Source: Oryzias latipes (lineage: Eukaryota; Chordata; Actinopteri; Beloniformes; Adrianichthyidae). From it: DNA of 64,000 bases. Below, in pieces: positions 10,510 to 23,303 of this stretch. The translations under genes and the position numbers were made by a program. The notes under the pieces are model-generated. The model saw only the letters and a program-made list of their open reading frames with translations, did no database searches and was not told the origin of the DNA. The number at the start of each line of letters is the position of its first letter. Position 1 is the stretch's first letter. The stretch covers positions 1,813,609 to 1,877,608 of the forward strand of contig NC_019863.2 of the NCBI RefSeq assembly GCF_002234675.1. Direction: 5' to 3'.

Positions 10510-13358
10510 TCACACAAGGAAAAAAAAGGGAATATTTAAAATTTTGAGAGCCAACCAATTGTGTATATCAGACCAAAATATTTTAACCTGGTTGCAACTG
10601 TAAAAGAGATGTTCTAATGTTTCAGTTTCAGATGAACAGAATATGCATGGTTCCGATTCAAATTTGAATCTTTTATGTAAAAAATCTCCAACAGGGTAAA
10701 TTTTAGATATTATTTTAAAATGTGTTTCTTTCATTTTAGGTGGAAGTGGGTACTTTGTGTATAAAGAAAAAGATTTGTTCATTTGGGTGGTTTCTAAATC
10801 GCATCTATTGTTTATACTAAAGTTGCAGAAAATTAATTGTTTAAAGGTTAGAGTTATTAATTTATGGTTGCATTTTTTATCTTTTAGGGGAATATTATTA
10901 ATTTTTAGCTCCGAAAATTGTGGTTTGGTTTCATTGTATTGTAGTATGTTATGAATAAGATTAAGTAGAGGTAAGGGAATTGCTTTACAGACTTTGTTAT
11001 AACAGTTACTAGAATCCTTAATCTTGTATTTGGTTACAAACTCATAGTATGAAAACAGCCTTCCATCAGTACGCATCAAGTCATGAACAAAACACACACC
11101 ATTATCATACCATTCAGACATAAACAAGGATTTCTTGTTTACAGTTATAAATCTGTTGTTCCATAAAACAGTGTTGTGAGGGGAGAAGTTATGGTTGAAA
11201 AGCATCTTTCCAAATTCTAAGGCTTGCTTGTAAAAGTTTGATAGTTTTATTGGTATTTTTGATGTATTATAATCACACTTCAGCAAAAACTCCAGTCCCC
11301 CGACCTTACCGAAGAGTTATGATACCACATAGAATGAGGCTGGGAAATACAGCCTTTTAACCGTTTCATTCTAAACGCTACAATCTGTGATTCAACATCT
11401 AAAGCTTTTAAGCCGCCATTTTTATAATCTCTGACCAATTGTGATTTTTGTATATAGTGAGTCTTATTTTTCCAAATAAATTTAAAGAGAATAGAATTAG
11501 ACAACTTGATGTTCTTTGGGGATGTATATAATGAGTGGCAGGGATACACAAGTCTTGAAAAACCTTCCGCTTTGGATAATAGAATGCGGCCAAATATTGA
11601 TAGACCACGTCCCAACCATTGATTTAAAGTTTTCTGTATTGTTTTTAGTCTGGGAGTGAGATTTACACTTTCTCTATCTTTACTGTTTTTTGTTATTATT
11701 AGACCAAGATATTTCACTTCACTTTTTACAGGTATGTTTTCAATAATACTTTGATTGCAGGTATGTATAGATAAGATTTCACATTTTTTGAGATTTAGGG
11801 TAAGGCCAGATGCTCTTGAAAACAAAAGTATTTTATTGATAACAACAGGTACCATATTTTTATTCTTTAAAAATAAAGCTGTGTCATCAGCAAATTGACT
11901 AATTTTAAATTCCCCGTGGTGTGAGTGTGAGAGTGAATGGACGTGTGATTGAGGATATTCCACCCTGCGACAGACTGGCGACCAGTCCAGGGCATCCCTT
12001 GCCTTCGCTCAAGTGGCCGGGATAGGCTCCGGCAACCCCGTGACCCCGAAAGGGAATAAACGGTAAAGAAGATGAATGAATGAATGAATAAATTCCCTGC
12101 CTAAAATGTTAATACCCTCAACACCTCTATTAACAGGAAAACTGTTTGAGAAACCTCGGTTGATGGCAATGATACTTATGTCTTTGTAAAACATTTTAAT
12201 TATGTTACAAAATTTTGATTCAAAGCCAAAGTTTTTCAAGGCATTAAACAAAAAGGCGTGTTCAAATGAGTCGAAGGCCTTAAAAAAATCCAAAAAAAGG
12301 ATAAGACTTTCCTGAGGAATAATTTGATTGTAATCTAATATATCTAAGATTAAGCGAGTGTGGTGATGAATATGTCTCCCCTTAATAAATGCTGATTGTG
12401 ATTCGTCTATGATCTGAGATATTCCTGATTTCAGTCTGTTAGCATAGATATGTGCTAGTATTTTATAGTCACAACAAATAAGTGTGATCCAATTATTAAT
12501 TAATAACACATCTTTGCCTGGTTTGGGTAAAATGGAAACAATGCTTCTTTTCATTGTAGGTGACAACATCTGTTCGTCGATGCATTCATTGAATGCCTCA
12601 AACAACATTTCTCCGATGTCAGTCCAAAAGTGTTTGTAGAACTCAGCTGTAATTCCATCAGGTCCCGGTGATTTACCACTGGCCATCTGGGAAATAGCTT
12701 TATCAAGCTCATCTATAGTAAGTTCAGATTCCATGAGATCTCTGAATGTCTCGTCTATTTTAGGTACTTTATCATAAATTAACCTTTCAAATAAAAGTGT
12801 GTTTTGATATGAATATTGACTAGTGTAAAGGTTTTTATAGAAGTTGGTGATATAATCCTTAATATTGTTTTGATCTTCTATTAGAGAGTTTTCTATCTGT
12901 AGCTTAGTGATTGTTTTTTTCCTTTGTCTACTTTTTTCCAAGTTAAAAAAGTAAGTCGAATTTTTTTCTCCATCTTCCATCCACTTTGGCTTTGAACGAA
13001 TAAATGCTCCTTTGGCTTTTTCGGTATAGAGTTCATCTAAATTAGATTATAATTTGTTAATTTCAATGACATTCTCCTCACTCAGTTGAGTTAAATTACA
13101 CAAAGTGTTTAATTTTGAAATTATTTCAGTCTGTTCTTGTCTTTTAGCCAAAATTTTTCCTTCTACAATCGCAATTTTTCTAATATTAAATTTTAACCAC
13201 TCCCATCTATTAATAGGAGACAGGCATTGTATTTCTTTTATTTCAGGAATAAGTGATTTGATTTTTTTACAAAAGTTTTTGTTATTTAAAAGGCTATTAT
13301 TGAATTTCCAGTGGGATGTTCCATTTTTTGGTTGATTTTTTTCAGGGGAAAGAGCCAA
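10510..13358 (-). pseudogene. L1-like ORF2 (reverse transcriptase), disrupted
   Basis: Minus-strand pieces in order are: 13358-13047, the region between endonuclease and RT (WKFNNSLLNN); 12980-12090, RT fingers and palm with MASGKSPGPDGITAEFYK, SILPKPGKD, QSAFIKGRHI and FLDFFKAFDSFEH; 11913-11280, with FADDTALFLKNK; and 11286-10510, the C-terminal domain including a Cys/His-type stretch (EPCIFCSSETETLEHLFYSC). The sequence style is that of the L1/Tx1 clade. Between NRGV and the GI-x-I-x-G-x-EF block the conserved QGCPLSP region (RT motif B) is missing, and a SINE tail splits the palm just before FADD. Stops and frameshifts make it a pseudogene. Confidence 0.85.
11915..12089 (+). repeat. 5'-truncated SINE tail inserted in the L1-like element
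   Basis: This 175-bp insert is flanked by the duplication AAATTCCC at 11907-11914 and 12090-12097. It holds the common fish block around GCGACAGACTGGCGACCAG and ends in GATGAATGAATGAATGA. The same family is seen at 28880-29227 (with a tRNA-like B box) and, on the other strand, at 42644-42773. It interrupts the reverse transcriptase frame of the host LINE. Confidence 0.85.
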
Positions 13359-13382
13359 AGTGATAGCTGGGCGTTTTTAAAC

Positions 13383-13870
13383 GTTCACATTTCCCCTGAG
13401 TTCCATTGTGATGACGTGAGACAGTTTTTGTTGTTTCGTTTGTTTTAAATAAAGATCGATTTCAGCTTTTTTGATACTTCCGGGTCAACTCACTTTTTGG
13501 AGAAAATAGTTTCAAACATCCAAACAGTTTTCAGCCCCCGTTCTAGCTGTGAGTTATTTGGAGTAAAGGGGTTTATTATGGATTTTACATCATATATTAT
13601 AGTCGCGGTTGATCTGAGAAGCACATTTGCAGCAGCAGGTGACCGGAAGAAGCTGCTTCAGTGAAGCATTAAGCTAGCAGGCTAACAGCACACCACAGAA
13701 AGGCTTTCAGGACGTTGTTCTTTCAGCCATCATAGGAACTGAAAACGGTGACATTGGACTATCGGTGATTCTGCATAAGACCCGTCTGCCTTTCCGGGAC
13801 TCCATGATTTAGATGGGATTCAGTTGGCCGGTGCAGCGAAGCTTCAATCATCCGAAGTCCTGTTAAAAAC
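13383..13870 (+). promoter_or_regulatory. szrd1: szrd1 promoter and 5' untranslated region
   Basis: This is the only repeat-free DNA between the L1-like LINE and the szrd1 start codon, so it must hold the 5' UTR and probably the proximal promoter. It is mixed in base composition, without a clear TATA box. The transcription start cannot be fixed by eye. The placement is inference from position. Confidence 0.4.
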
Positions 13871-15898
13871 ATGGAGGATGAGGAGGTAGCAGAGAGCTGG
13901 GAGGAAGCAGCAGACAGCGGGGTGAGCTGAACTCAACAGGGCTGTTTCGCTAGTAAATCTGTTTGGTTTCTGTTAAACGGTCAAGCGGAAAACTAATCCG
14001 TAAAGGTCGGAGTTGTTGACTGTTTACAGTACGTGTAAACATGTTGAGGCCTAGTTGACCCACATCGCTGTGGCAAAGAAGTAGACTAAAACTGTTTAAA
14101 CAGTCATCACAGTTTTAGTCTACTTTGCCCTTCAGTTTCTCTGGTGGATTGTTTTCTTTTGGGTGCAAATGGGTTAAATTATAATCTCCAAGAGTAGAAT
14201 GTAGTTTTAAGACAGCTGTAAGTAAAAATCAATAAACTAGGATCAATTTTTGGTCATTTTGATCCCAACATTGAGTCTGTTGAGATGCCCCTAAAACCTG
14301 GTTATCAGTTTTCGTCAATGACTGGTTTAGTGTAGTAATTGTGTACCCAGGATAATCTGGTGTCCTTCCTTAGATAACAGGAACTACCTGGTTTTAGGAA
14401 ATCTGATGAACACACCTAGAACTCCTCTCTTTCACTTGATTTCTCCCTGCATGTGTAACAGTTGATCTGATCTATTTTCTACTCTTGCATTAGGAGGGAA
14501 AAAGGAAGACAAACGAAAATGACCAATTATGGATGGAACGGTCACAAATGACCCGGACAAATGAATGACAGCAGAGTGTAGCCGACTTTGTAAATCCATA
14601 TTATGGTAGAGCATCTTAAAGAATGCAAGAATGGCTGATTTCAGGGTAAAAAAGATCTCCACATGTTTAAAAAACTGACAGAAAGTTTGAGTCTTACATC
14701 CTGGGAAACTCTAAAAAATTGGAGGACACAATAAAACACGTAAACCAGGGTTTGGGGATTTTTAGATTTCTGAAATGCATCATATTCCTTCAGCAATGTG
14801 AATATTTTTTCAGGTAGGAGGTTTTTGTAGAAGTATGATGATTTAGAGAGAAAAAGGTTGTTGATTGATCTTTGTTCTCATTGGCACTGGTACAATTAAA
14901 AACGAAAATTTACCCTGAAAATACTTACCACTAAAATATCATAAATAATACACACAAATACATAAGAAGTGGTCTCTAGATTTGGTCTCTAAAAATGGGA
15001 AGTTATAATTAAGTTCTTGTTAGATAAAACTGCAGCCGTCACAAAGAAAACAAGGTAACACAATAAATGTTAAAAGGATTAAAACCAGGAGAAAAAATAA
15101 ACAAATATAAAAGAAAACATTACATCACCACAGTACAGTGACTAAATAAACATCCACCGTTGCACAGTCCAGATTAAATTTGACCGTTTTTATTCTTTAG
15201 CCCTGTTTAAGATCTTTATTGCAGTAAAAACTGTTGTCCTGCAGCAGCTGTGAAATGATGTGTTCTGTGTTTCCTCAGGAAATTGAAAGAAGACTTGAGG
15301 CAAAGCTAAAGATAAATCAGGAGGCAAAGTAGGTGTCCACACATCAGCACATCACCATCTCACTGTGTGTGTGTTTGTTTGTTTGTTGTACTCAGTGGTT
15401 GCTGTCTTTACAGGAAGTCCACTTTGAAATCTGCGGGTTCACCTGTGCGAACCGCCGTTGTCATCCAGGATGACTCTCTGCCGGCAGCACCCCCGCCTCA
15501 AATCCGAATATTAAAGCGGCCTTCCAATAATGTTTCTGCAGGAAACTCTTCTCTGTCTCGTCCTTCGCAGCAGACTAAATCTTTGGCCCAACGTGAGGCA
15601 GAGTATGCGGAGGCAAGGAGGAGGATTTTAGGAAGTGCTTCTTCAGAAGAAACACCTCAGGACAATCCAGGCCAGGATAGGTAAAAAAATATATATTACA
15701 GCAGTAAACCACTGTGGAATTCTATAATATCAGAAAATATATAGTTAGGTATATAATGTTGAATATTTTTTCTCCTTCCACACTAGACCTCCTCGTGTGA
15801 GCGTGCAGCCACAGTTAGAACCCGTTCGTCCAATCAATCAGGCGATCCGTCAGCCTACCGGACCTGATGGCACCCCGGGCTTCCGCCTCTGTAGATAA
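13871..15898 (+). CDS. szrd1: SUZ RNA-binding domain-containing protein SZRD1
   Basis: Four exons are joined: 13871-13921, 15279-15328, 15414-15680 and 15787-15898 (480 nt, 159 aa; the human protein is 152). All introns are GT-AG. The start is the ATG opening [17 protein letters not shown], which is conserved in the family. Residues about 48-107 form the SUZ domain: VVIQDDSLP, then [11 protein letters not shown], then [18 protein letters not shown]. The tail from about 137 to 159 ([14 protein letters not shown]) matches the SUZ-C region. SUZ domains are RNA-binding elements, but the role of SZRD1 itself is poorly known. Exon 2 is only 50 nt. Next on the same strand is necap2, as in human 1p36.13. 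Identification is confident from sequence remembered for the family; the splice sites are by eye. Confidence 0.95.
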
Positions 15899-16249
15899 AT
15901 CAGAGCTGCCTGGTCCAAGGCAGCAGCTGCCTCCATGAGAAGACACAGCGGGTGGAGGTTGATGGGGTTTAAAGAGCAGAGTGGTGGGTGGGTGACGAAG
16001 CTCGGACCTAAACTAACTCCTGAACCCCCTCTCTGCTCTGCTCTGCTCTGTTGGCTGGATCAGTTCTTGCTTTTTGCCTCGTCTTTGTAAAGGTGGCAGA
16101 GATCAAAGAAACCAAACCCCTTCTGTTCCACACAGCAAACAGGCGCACACTGTGATGCTTTGATGCACTGGGACGTGTCCTGGGGTCCAAAGGCCTGACT
16201 GCTGGGCTGCATGATGACCTATCAGGTGTTTGTCCTTTCAGGCAGAAAC

Positions 16250-16255
16250 AATAAA
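16250..16255 (+). terminator. szrd1: Probable szrd1 polyadenylation signal
   Basis: A canonical AATAAA lies 352 bp after the szrd1 stop codon, in a sequence free of obvious repeats. It is the first good match downstream of the gene. Cleavage would be expected some 10-30 bp further on. Not proven. Confidence 0.55.
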
Positions 16256-17820
16256 ACTTGTGACTCTGTGGGGAAAGTCACAGTGTCATGAAGGCAGACG
16301 AGCTGGTCCTGTGCTGACGGGTCATGACCACAAAAATGGTCTCGATTCTTTAGGTGAGCTGGAGTCCAAGTTCTTAAAGGTGCCAAGAAGTGACTCTGCG
16401 CTGAGCAGCTCGAGTGTAAAGACAGAAAGTTTGTTCCCATAGACGGCACAGAACCCATAACGTGCTTCTTACCACAGATGACAGGCGTGACGTGAGCTTT
16501 GCTCCACAAAACTCCTCCAGCACCGCGATCTAAAAGAAAAAACCTGTTCAAGCGTTCACATTTTAAAAAAAACGGTTGTTTGAAGGACACTGTCCTAAAA
16601 ACCTGTCTTTTTCAAGCAATAACAGTAAGATTTTGTTTTAGAACATGAACATTGGTGTCCCCCCCCCAGGTGACAACCTGGGCCGTCAGCATTTAAACGG
16701 AAGGACTTGGCGGCTAAAGAACTGATGGTTTCTAATAAAAGAGGGGAAATGCCTTTTAATCGCAAAGCAAAGGCTTTTGTGCGTCAACGTCCCAAAATGC
16801 TGAATTATGTTAGAAGTACAATGCTGGAGTCTGTTTTTAGGCTGACCACACTGTACCTGCTCACATCTATCTGCTTGAGTGCACTGTTGTCATGGAGACG
16901 GATATAATCCTACGTTAAAGTTTGACAAATTTTAAATAACTCCCCAAGTTTAGTTGAACGTCCACCTGTTTTTTTTTTACGTTTTGCAAAGCAGGATTTT
17001 TGCAATATTGCTTGTGGTTTGTTACATAGTAAAAACAGCGGTATGTAAACTGTCAAATCAAATAGAGGATAAAGAAAAGCTTCCTGTACGAACTGCTGGG
17101 TTCACAATAAATGACGTAGGTCTGAAAGCTCACTTTGATGCCTTAAATGAGAACTGATCCCTTCTCGCCAGCTGACACTTGTGTGGTGTTTTCTTTGGCT
17201 TTTTTCTGAGGTTTTTGTGTGCTTATTAGTAGCTTATGGTTTTCTTGACCAGATCCTGCTCAGTCTAGGCACACATTTACAGAAATGTTAAATCAAATGA
17301 CTTATGCTGCTCAAAAACATTTCAGTTCCACTGAGCTCACGCTCCATCAAACAATAGCTGGTACAAAAAAAAGTTTAGAGTCACTTCAGTATTTTTGTTC
17401 TAATGAATGACATATTTTTTACATATTTGGAACCAGATTTTATATTAAATCTAGTGAATATCTTATCGTAAAGTTGATTTAGTAATGATCCTAAATGAGC
17501 TCAGTGAGATCTGCTAATATTTTCCAGCAGTCATTTAAAGTCACCAGTGAGGTTGAATTGATGTCATTGTTTTCAAATTAAAACCACAAAGGAAATTGGA
17601 ATACTTTTAATAAACAAAGTGATACATTTTTCTGTTATTTGTTGTTCATTTTTCAAAGATGAAAATGTGGGAAAGAGTTTTTTTTTAAATAATGCAGCAA
17701 CATCAAAGGTTTGGAACAAACGTCTATATAAAGCTGCTTTCATATTTGTTAATTTTCCTGTTAAATGTTGCTTTAATTACAGGGAAACTCAACAGTTTTT
17801 GATTTTTCATTTCTGTTTAG
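16256..17820. other. Intergenic, no feature recognised
   Basis: I find no exon-like ORF, RNA gene or clear mobile element. Short ORFs on both strands lack family motifs. Part of the left side may still be szrd1 3' UTR if a later poly(A) site is used. Human SPATA21, which lies between SZRD1 and NECAP2, has no visible counterpart here. Confidence 0.45.
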
Positions 17821-18084
17821 ACTCACTGATCATTTTTTGATCTATTTTAAAATCTTCCCCATTAATCTTGAAATTATAATGATGCTATTTTTAGCCTGAA
17901 TCTAAAAACAAACAGTCCTTTTCTTGGACAGTTTCTGCAGAATGGCAGCAGTTCATTAGAAATTCACCTCTGAGTTGTGGGCAGGACCATTTGCACGGAG
18001 CAACCCTGTCCCCCCTCCCCATAATCCAAAAGTGAGAGCTCACTGTTTACATGTTGTCACGCCAGCTTACAGCACCTCACACCC

Positions 18085-18858
18085 ATTGACTGGACCAAGT
18101 GAGTGTGATGTCACCCAGAGAAAATGCCTGGCTTCCGCCTCAACAAAAGTCGGTTTAATTTTTGGGCGATATGGACGTCGACATGTTGGAGCCAGACAAC
18201 GTCACAAAAGTTAAAAGCTGTCACGCACCTATGTGTGCAATTTGTTCTCTGCATTTGACCCATCCCCTGGGGGGGGGGGGGCTGCAGACACAGCCTCCAG
18301 AACCATTTGGTGGTGTAACCACTTAATTCAACCTCAAACGGGACACGGCGCCTCCCTGCTTGACACTCAGCTGTCAGGCCTGGGCGCCGTTTTTAGAGTC
18401 TTTGGTACTACTCAGCCTGAGACTGAATTCACTCTGTGGAAGAGTTTCTCAGGGAGGACGCTCTACCACAAGGCCACTGAGCTGGAAGCAGTCTGAGTCA
18501 GCGTTTCTATGGTATTCACTCTGTCCAATCAGGAGTGAGCTTGTGGGGAGTCCACAGTCCTACCACTGAAAGTGCACTCTGGAGAGTCTGTCAATCAAAT
18601 ATTTTGAACATTTTAGGTGGGGGCCAGCGGGCACCAGATACCTATATTAAGGCATCTGATTGGTCAATGCCAATAAAGAGGAAAAAAAAGAGGTAGGAGA
18701 GTAAGAATTTAAGAATTTATTCTGACCAATAGAATGACTGAGTGACGGCTGTTTATTTCGCTCTAGAAGTCTACGGGAATGTGGCCTCAGCAGGTACTTC
18801 CTGTTTGGAATGCACAAGGGAGGGTTCGCTCAGTCCAGTTCTTGTATACAGTCAATCC
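18085..18858. mobile_element. Inverted-repeat element, copy A (non-autonomous)
   Basis: The right end CAGTCCAGTTCTTGTATACA then GTCAAT mirrors a left end ATTGACT...GGACCAAGTGA, in which about 10 bp of the terminus have been lost. Related copies are at 22688-23256 and 47482-48185. The inside is non-coding and includes GACCAATAGAATGACTGAGT. It sits inside a family R copy and itself carries a SINE (about 18215-18485). Superfamily unknown. Confidence 0.65.
18215..18485 (-). repeat. tRNA-derived SINE inside element A
   Basis: On the minus strand the sequence starts with a tRNA-like head (GTGGCCTTGTGGTAGAGCGT, an A-box-like stretch). It continues through the diagnostic block around TACCAAAGACTCTAAAAACG and ends near GATGGGTCAAATGCAGAGAA. 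This arrangement matches a widespread teleost SINE. A poly-G run (18269-18280 on the + strand) lies near its end. The expected B box is degraded. Confidence 0.65.
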
Positions 18859-19180
18859 TCCCACCACTAACCTAACATTACCGGTGCAACAAAATTTCAA
18901 GCACCATTGGAGTTATTCAGCCGTCCAGTTTAGATCCAGATAGCAGCACAGACGAGGAAAACAAAGACGTTCATGGACCTAGTCGTTTGCATCAGAATGG
19001 AGCAGAGCAGGGAAACTGGCCCACCTGGCAAATTTTCTACGTCACAAATGAGCACTTTCTACTTCTGATTCACAACGATTTGAACATAGAAATACAATTT
19101 TAAGCTTAAGTTTATTGATAAATGTCATCCGAAAAATGCCACAAGTACATGTTAAAAACACAATTTTCATCCAAGAGGAT

Positions 19181-20580
19181 CTTTAAATACACTTTTGATT
19201 GTCCTATGTCATTACGCAATCCAGGACCACGTCGACCGTTCTACAAATCACAGAAGGCATCTCAAAAAAGGTCACAAGTTAAAAGACAAAGGATGGAGGC
19301 TTAAAAGTTATAGACTTTGAATGTCCCTGGAAATCTTGAATTAAAAAATTAATTTATTCTAGTATTCTGTTCCAAACTAGATTTTTTTAACAAAATAGGT
19401 GGATTTAAAACTCCTGCCAGACTATGATACATATATATATATATAAAACTACTAATTACTCATTAGAGTTCCATATACAGGTGATATTATATTGGAAGTT
19501 ATTGTACCTTCACAATTACCTCATCTCTTTAGAATGTGGAAGAATAGATTTATTATATACAGAAAGAACTTCTTTATAAAGAATGGTTTGAAAGGAATAG
19601 CTTGTCTATTGTCCATTTAATGAACTCGCATGCTGACATATGATCAATTTTCCATCAAATACATCTTTGAACAACTTTCTAACTGAATTTATCAGACTAT
19701 ACAAGGCTTTACCCAAAGAATACATCAACCCGACTCGTAATATAATAAGTTATCCACCTATAATTCCACGATTAGGCTCTTAATTTATTCACAGCGTCTC
19801 AACTGACGATAAAAAGTGTACCAATCATTTCGAATGAACAGAAGCCTTTTGAAATTATTTACAAAACTGGTTCAAGCCAAACATTATGTTCCCAGGCTCT
19901 ATTTCCAGAGATAACGTAACATTTGGAATCCTTTTACCAACAAAATAGATGATCTTTACTGTAATTTGATAATCTGCTTGGCTAAATTTATCTCCATAAA
20001 CAAAGAATTGAAAAGAAGCCTATTTTTTAAGTTGTTTTCAGATGAATAGTACGGAGCCCTCAGTGGTTAAAAAAGTAACCACTGGCACCTGGAGGGCTCA
20101 GTAGAATGGAAAATGTACACAAATAATTAAAAAATATCAAACTACACACGTGTGAAGAATTACACAACATGTAAATAGTCATAGCCACAGTGAATCAGCT
20201 TTCATTGATTCACACAAGCAGAGATTTTTGCACCGGATGCTCTTCCTTACACAACCCTGAATTTTATCCGGGCTGACGCAATATGGTAATAGAATTTCCC
20301 ATAAATGTAAATGGCTCTTAATCACATCATAACAATAGTTGTTTTGTTTTGCTTTTGTTGGATTCTTATTCTACTTGGTTTCATTTTTGTTCTAATTATT
20401 GAACTATGTGAATGAACGATATTTAATGTAAAAAAATATACCTGGTAAAAGCCATAAAAAAGAAGAAAGAAATGGAAGAAAGATAAGACTTGGCTTTATT
20501 TTGTCTAGGTATAATTTGCTGTTGGTTTTTCTTAAAATCTAATTGGAATTAGTGGCTGATTTTGTTGATTCACTGAGTTA
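19181..20580. other. Intergenic, AT-rich, no gene recognised
   Basis: This is A/T-rich sequence with a short TA repeat (about 19430-19445) and no exon-like coding stretch. An imperfect hairpin-like pair, GGAGCCCTCAGTGGTTA and AACCACTGGCACCTGGAGGG, lies at 20054-20097. Otherwise I see nothing functional before the necap2 5' region. Confidence 0.45.
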
Positions 20581-20734
20581 AGGCTTGTTCTGTTGTAAAC
20601 AATGTAAAAGACCTCCGGGCCACAGGGGGCGCTGTTGGGGCGCTACAGTCCGGCTTCGAGTTCAGACGGGCGGCGTTAGATGTCTGTCGAAAGTCGGAAG
20701 TTGTGTTTTTAAGCTTTTAGTGAAATTGGACAAA

Positions 20735-23258
20735 ATGGCAGAGGACGACAGTTATGAGTCGATGCTTTGTGTAAAACCGGAGGTTCACGTCTACAAGATT
20801 CCTCCTCGAGCCTCGAACCGCGGATACCGGTGAGACTGGGCCGTCCGGAACTGGACTTACTGGAAACTGTTAGCTATGTCATTAGCCATGCACCCAATAT
20901 CGGACAAGTTGTCAAGCGCAGCACAAATGTCATATTTTACTGTCGTTATCCACCCTAACAAAGGGACGGCAGTTGCTTAAATGTCAGAAGAATATCCAGA
21001 GGTTGTAGTTACCTGTTAGATTAAAGTTAGAAGCAGACGTTAAGTTATAAGCCACGAAAACGGCTCAAAAGAATTGTCCTGACACAGCTTTGTTTTATCT
21101 TTGCTAGCGACGCGCGAACTGTTTAACTCACAGTTTAGTTTAGGTGGATGTTTTTGGGTGATTTATTATTCGTTAGGCAAGTGGTCCTTATAGCGAGTTG
21201 TTAACCTCTTTTTTTTTACTTGAATTGTGAGAGCTGTGGGAGTTTGTCTTTGGTGAGAGTCCAGTGATCGTTCTGAGGCTTTTTCTGCCAGAGTCAGACG
21301 TCAGAAAAACGGATCCGCGGTGTCGCCTCGCTGTCACCCGTGAGGGGATCGTCCAGTGAAACCAATCAACAGATATGACGGGTTTCGTTCAGATGAGAGA
21401 GAAAAACATGACTTTTTTTGTCTCATCAGTGTTTTTGAAAGCTTCCATTTCCCCTTTCTTCAAAGAAAAGTAGCTTCAGACATTCATCCAGTGTCCTGTT
21501 CCTATAACCCTTGTGCTGTCTTGTGGGGTCCAGATGACCCCACTCCCAAAGGGAGGCACGTTAACGTTTGGAGTGGGGTCATCTGGACCCCACAACACAG
21601 TGAGCTGAACCTTTTTTCTTCAATGTTTACATGAAATCCACTCCACCTTTATCCACCTTTGTCATGGTAGGGATAACATGTTAATGTAAGGATGGGGTCA
21701 TCTGGACCCCACTAGATAGCACAAGGGATAATGCAGTTTGTTGTTGCACATCTGTTCAGGAATGTGTGCGCTTCTGTTTGTCTGCAGTGCTGCTGACTGG
21801 AAGCTGGACGAGCCAGCATGGAGCGGCAGAATGAAGATCACAGCCAAAGGCAAGAAGGCCTTCATCAAGCTGGAGGATAGAAACACAGGCAGGTGTTGTT
21901 CACGACTCACCTCTGTCCTGCATGACGCCACTGGAACTACAGTCAATTTCGATTCAATGTCTTTATTTCGAACACCGATGAAAATAAACACAAGAGTTTA
22001 AAATGGACAGATGTGCGTGAAGACGGTGTGCTTGAAAAGGAGTGGGTTAGAGAGAAATCTTGTCTGATCCCACCCCGTTTTTACAACACAATCTCTAGAA
22101 ATTCACCAGAAGTTCATCCATGGTCACTAGATTGACCAATAAAAGCCAAAATGCATTGCGTTTTAACAATCTTTTATGTGAAAAAAATGTATTGAAATTT
22201 ACTTTTTATATTGTGCTATCTTGTGGGGTCCAGATGACCCAGCTCCCAACGTTAACGTCCCTCAAAGGCACGTTAACATTGGGACTTGGGTCATCTAGAC
22301 CCACTAGACAGTGCTCTGAACCTTTTTTCTTCAATGATTTGTGATCTTCACTGGTGTCCATGGATTACATGAAATCTTTCCACCTTTATCCACCTTTGTC
22401 ATGGTAGGGAGAACACGTCAATGTAAGGGGGGGGTCATCTGGACCCCACAAGATAGCACAAGGGATAAACCCTCCAATTTTTTCGTCAATACATCGCAGT
22501 GGATTCATGAAAAGTCTTTGTAAAATGTTCACACTTATCAGGTTTTTACTTCTGGAAATTGGTGACATCAAAATTGGTCATGTATAAGTAGTGACCATGT
22601 GTCTGAATCGCTTTTAGAATCCAGTGTTCTGGATAGTCTTCCACTATATACTTTTTAGTACTTAGGCAGCTGTGAGGGAATTCAGACATGGACTGTACAT
22701 GAGAACTGGACCAAGTGAGACATCACCTTTAGTCACCAAGCTCAAACTAAATCGAGTCAATTCGAGTCAGTCGCCATCTTTTCACGAAATGTTTACCGAC
22801 ACGTTGGACCCAGTAAGCCATGATTGGTTCCAGTCGGACCGAGTTCTCGTTACTGCGGCAACCACTATGGCCAATCAGTAATGAGCTTGTTGGAAGTCCA
22901 CACCCTTACTTCCTGAAGACGGGCAACACAAAATCTGTCCATCATACGTTTTGATCGTTCGACGTGGGGGCAGCAGGCTCCACCTACTTTCATTAGGAAA
23001 TCTGATTGATCTGTTTATAGCTTGAATAACGTGAACTACAGAAAAAATATAATTAAAATAAATGAGGATTATCAAGAACATGTTAAAAAAAATATTAGAG
23101 CAAGCATGAATATTCTGACCAATAGAATGACTGAGTAACAGCTGGTTATTTCTCTATAGAAGTCTGTGGGATTTTGGCTTCTTAGAGCCAGCGGGGACTT
23201 CCTGTTTGGAACACCAGGGGTGTATGGTCACTCAGTCCAGTTCTTATATACAGTCAAT

Positions 23259-23303
<45 letters not shown>

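Larger units (their letters stand above)
9116..13365 (-). mobile_element. L1-like LINE, 5'-truncated, with two nested insertions
   Basis: The element is flanked by a perfect 17-bp target duplication, GCTGGGCGTTTTTAAAC, at 9099-9115 and 13366-13382. Its A-rich 3' tail appears as a T-run at 9116 on the + strand, so it lies on the minus strand. It is 5'-truncated and starts inside ORF2. Two younger retroposons interrupt it: an RTE-like piece (9460-10337) and a SINE tail (11915-12089). Without them the L1-like part is about 3.2 kb. It ends about 500 bp upstream of the szrd1 start codon. Confidence 0.9.
17822..19180. mobile_element. Short DNA-transposon-like repeat (family R), split by a later element
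   Basis: The blocks 17822-18084 and 18859-19180 together match a dispersed repeat seen again near 38049-38440, 40608-41152, 58960-59130 and, reversed, at 63537-63960. A recognisable internal block is GTCCAGTTTAGATCCAGAT, followed further on by CAGAATGGAGCAGAGCAGG. Some copies have short inverted ends near CACTCCA/TGGAGTG. It has no coding capacity. The two halves are separated by inverted-repeat element A (about 18085-18858). I cannot assign the superfamily. Confidence 0.55.

Noticed and set aside
21504..21731. Assignment of the CCCTTGTGC family to piggyBac
   Set aside because: The C-rich ends are suggestive, but the duplications read ATAA, AAAA and ATAC rather than TTAA.
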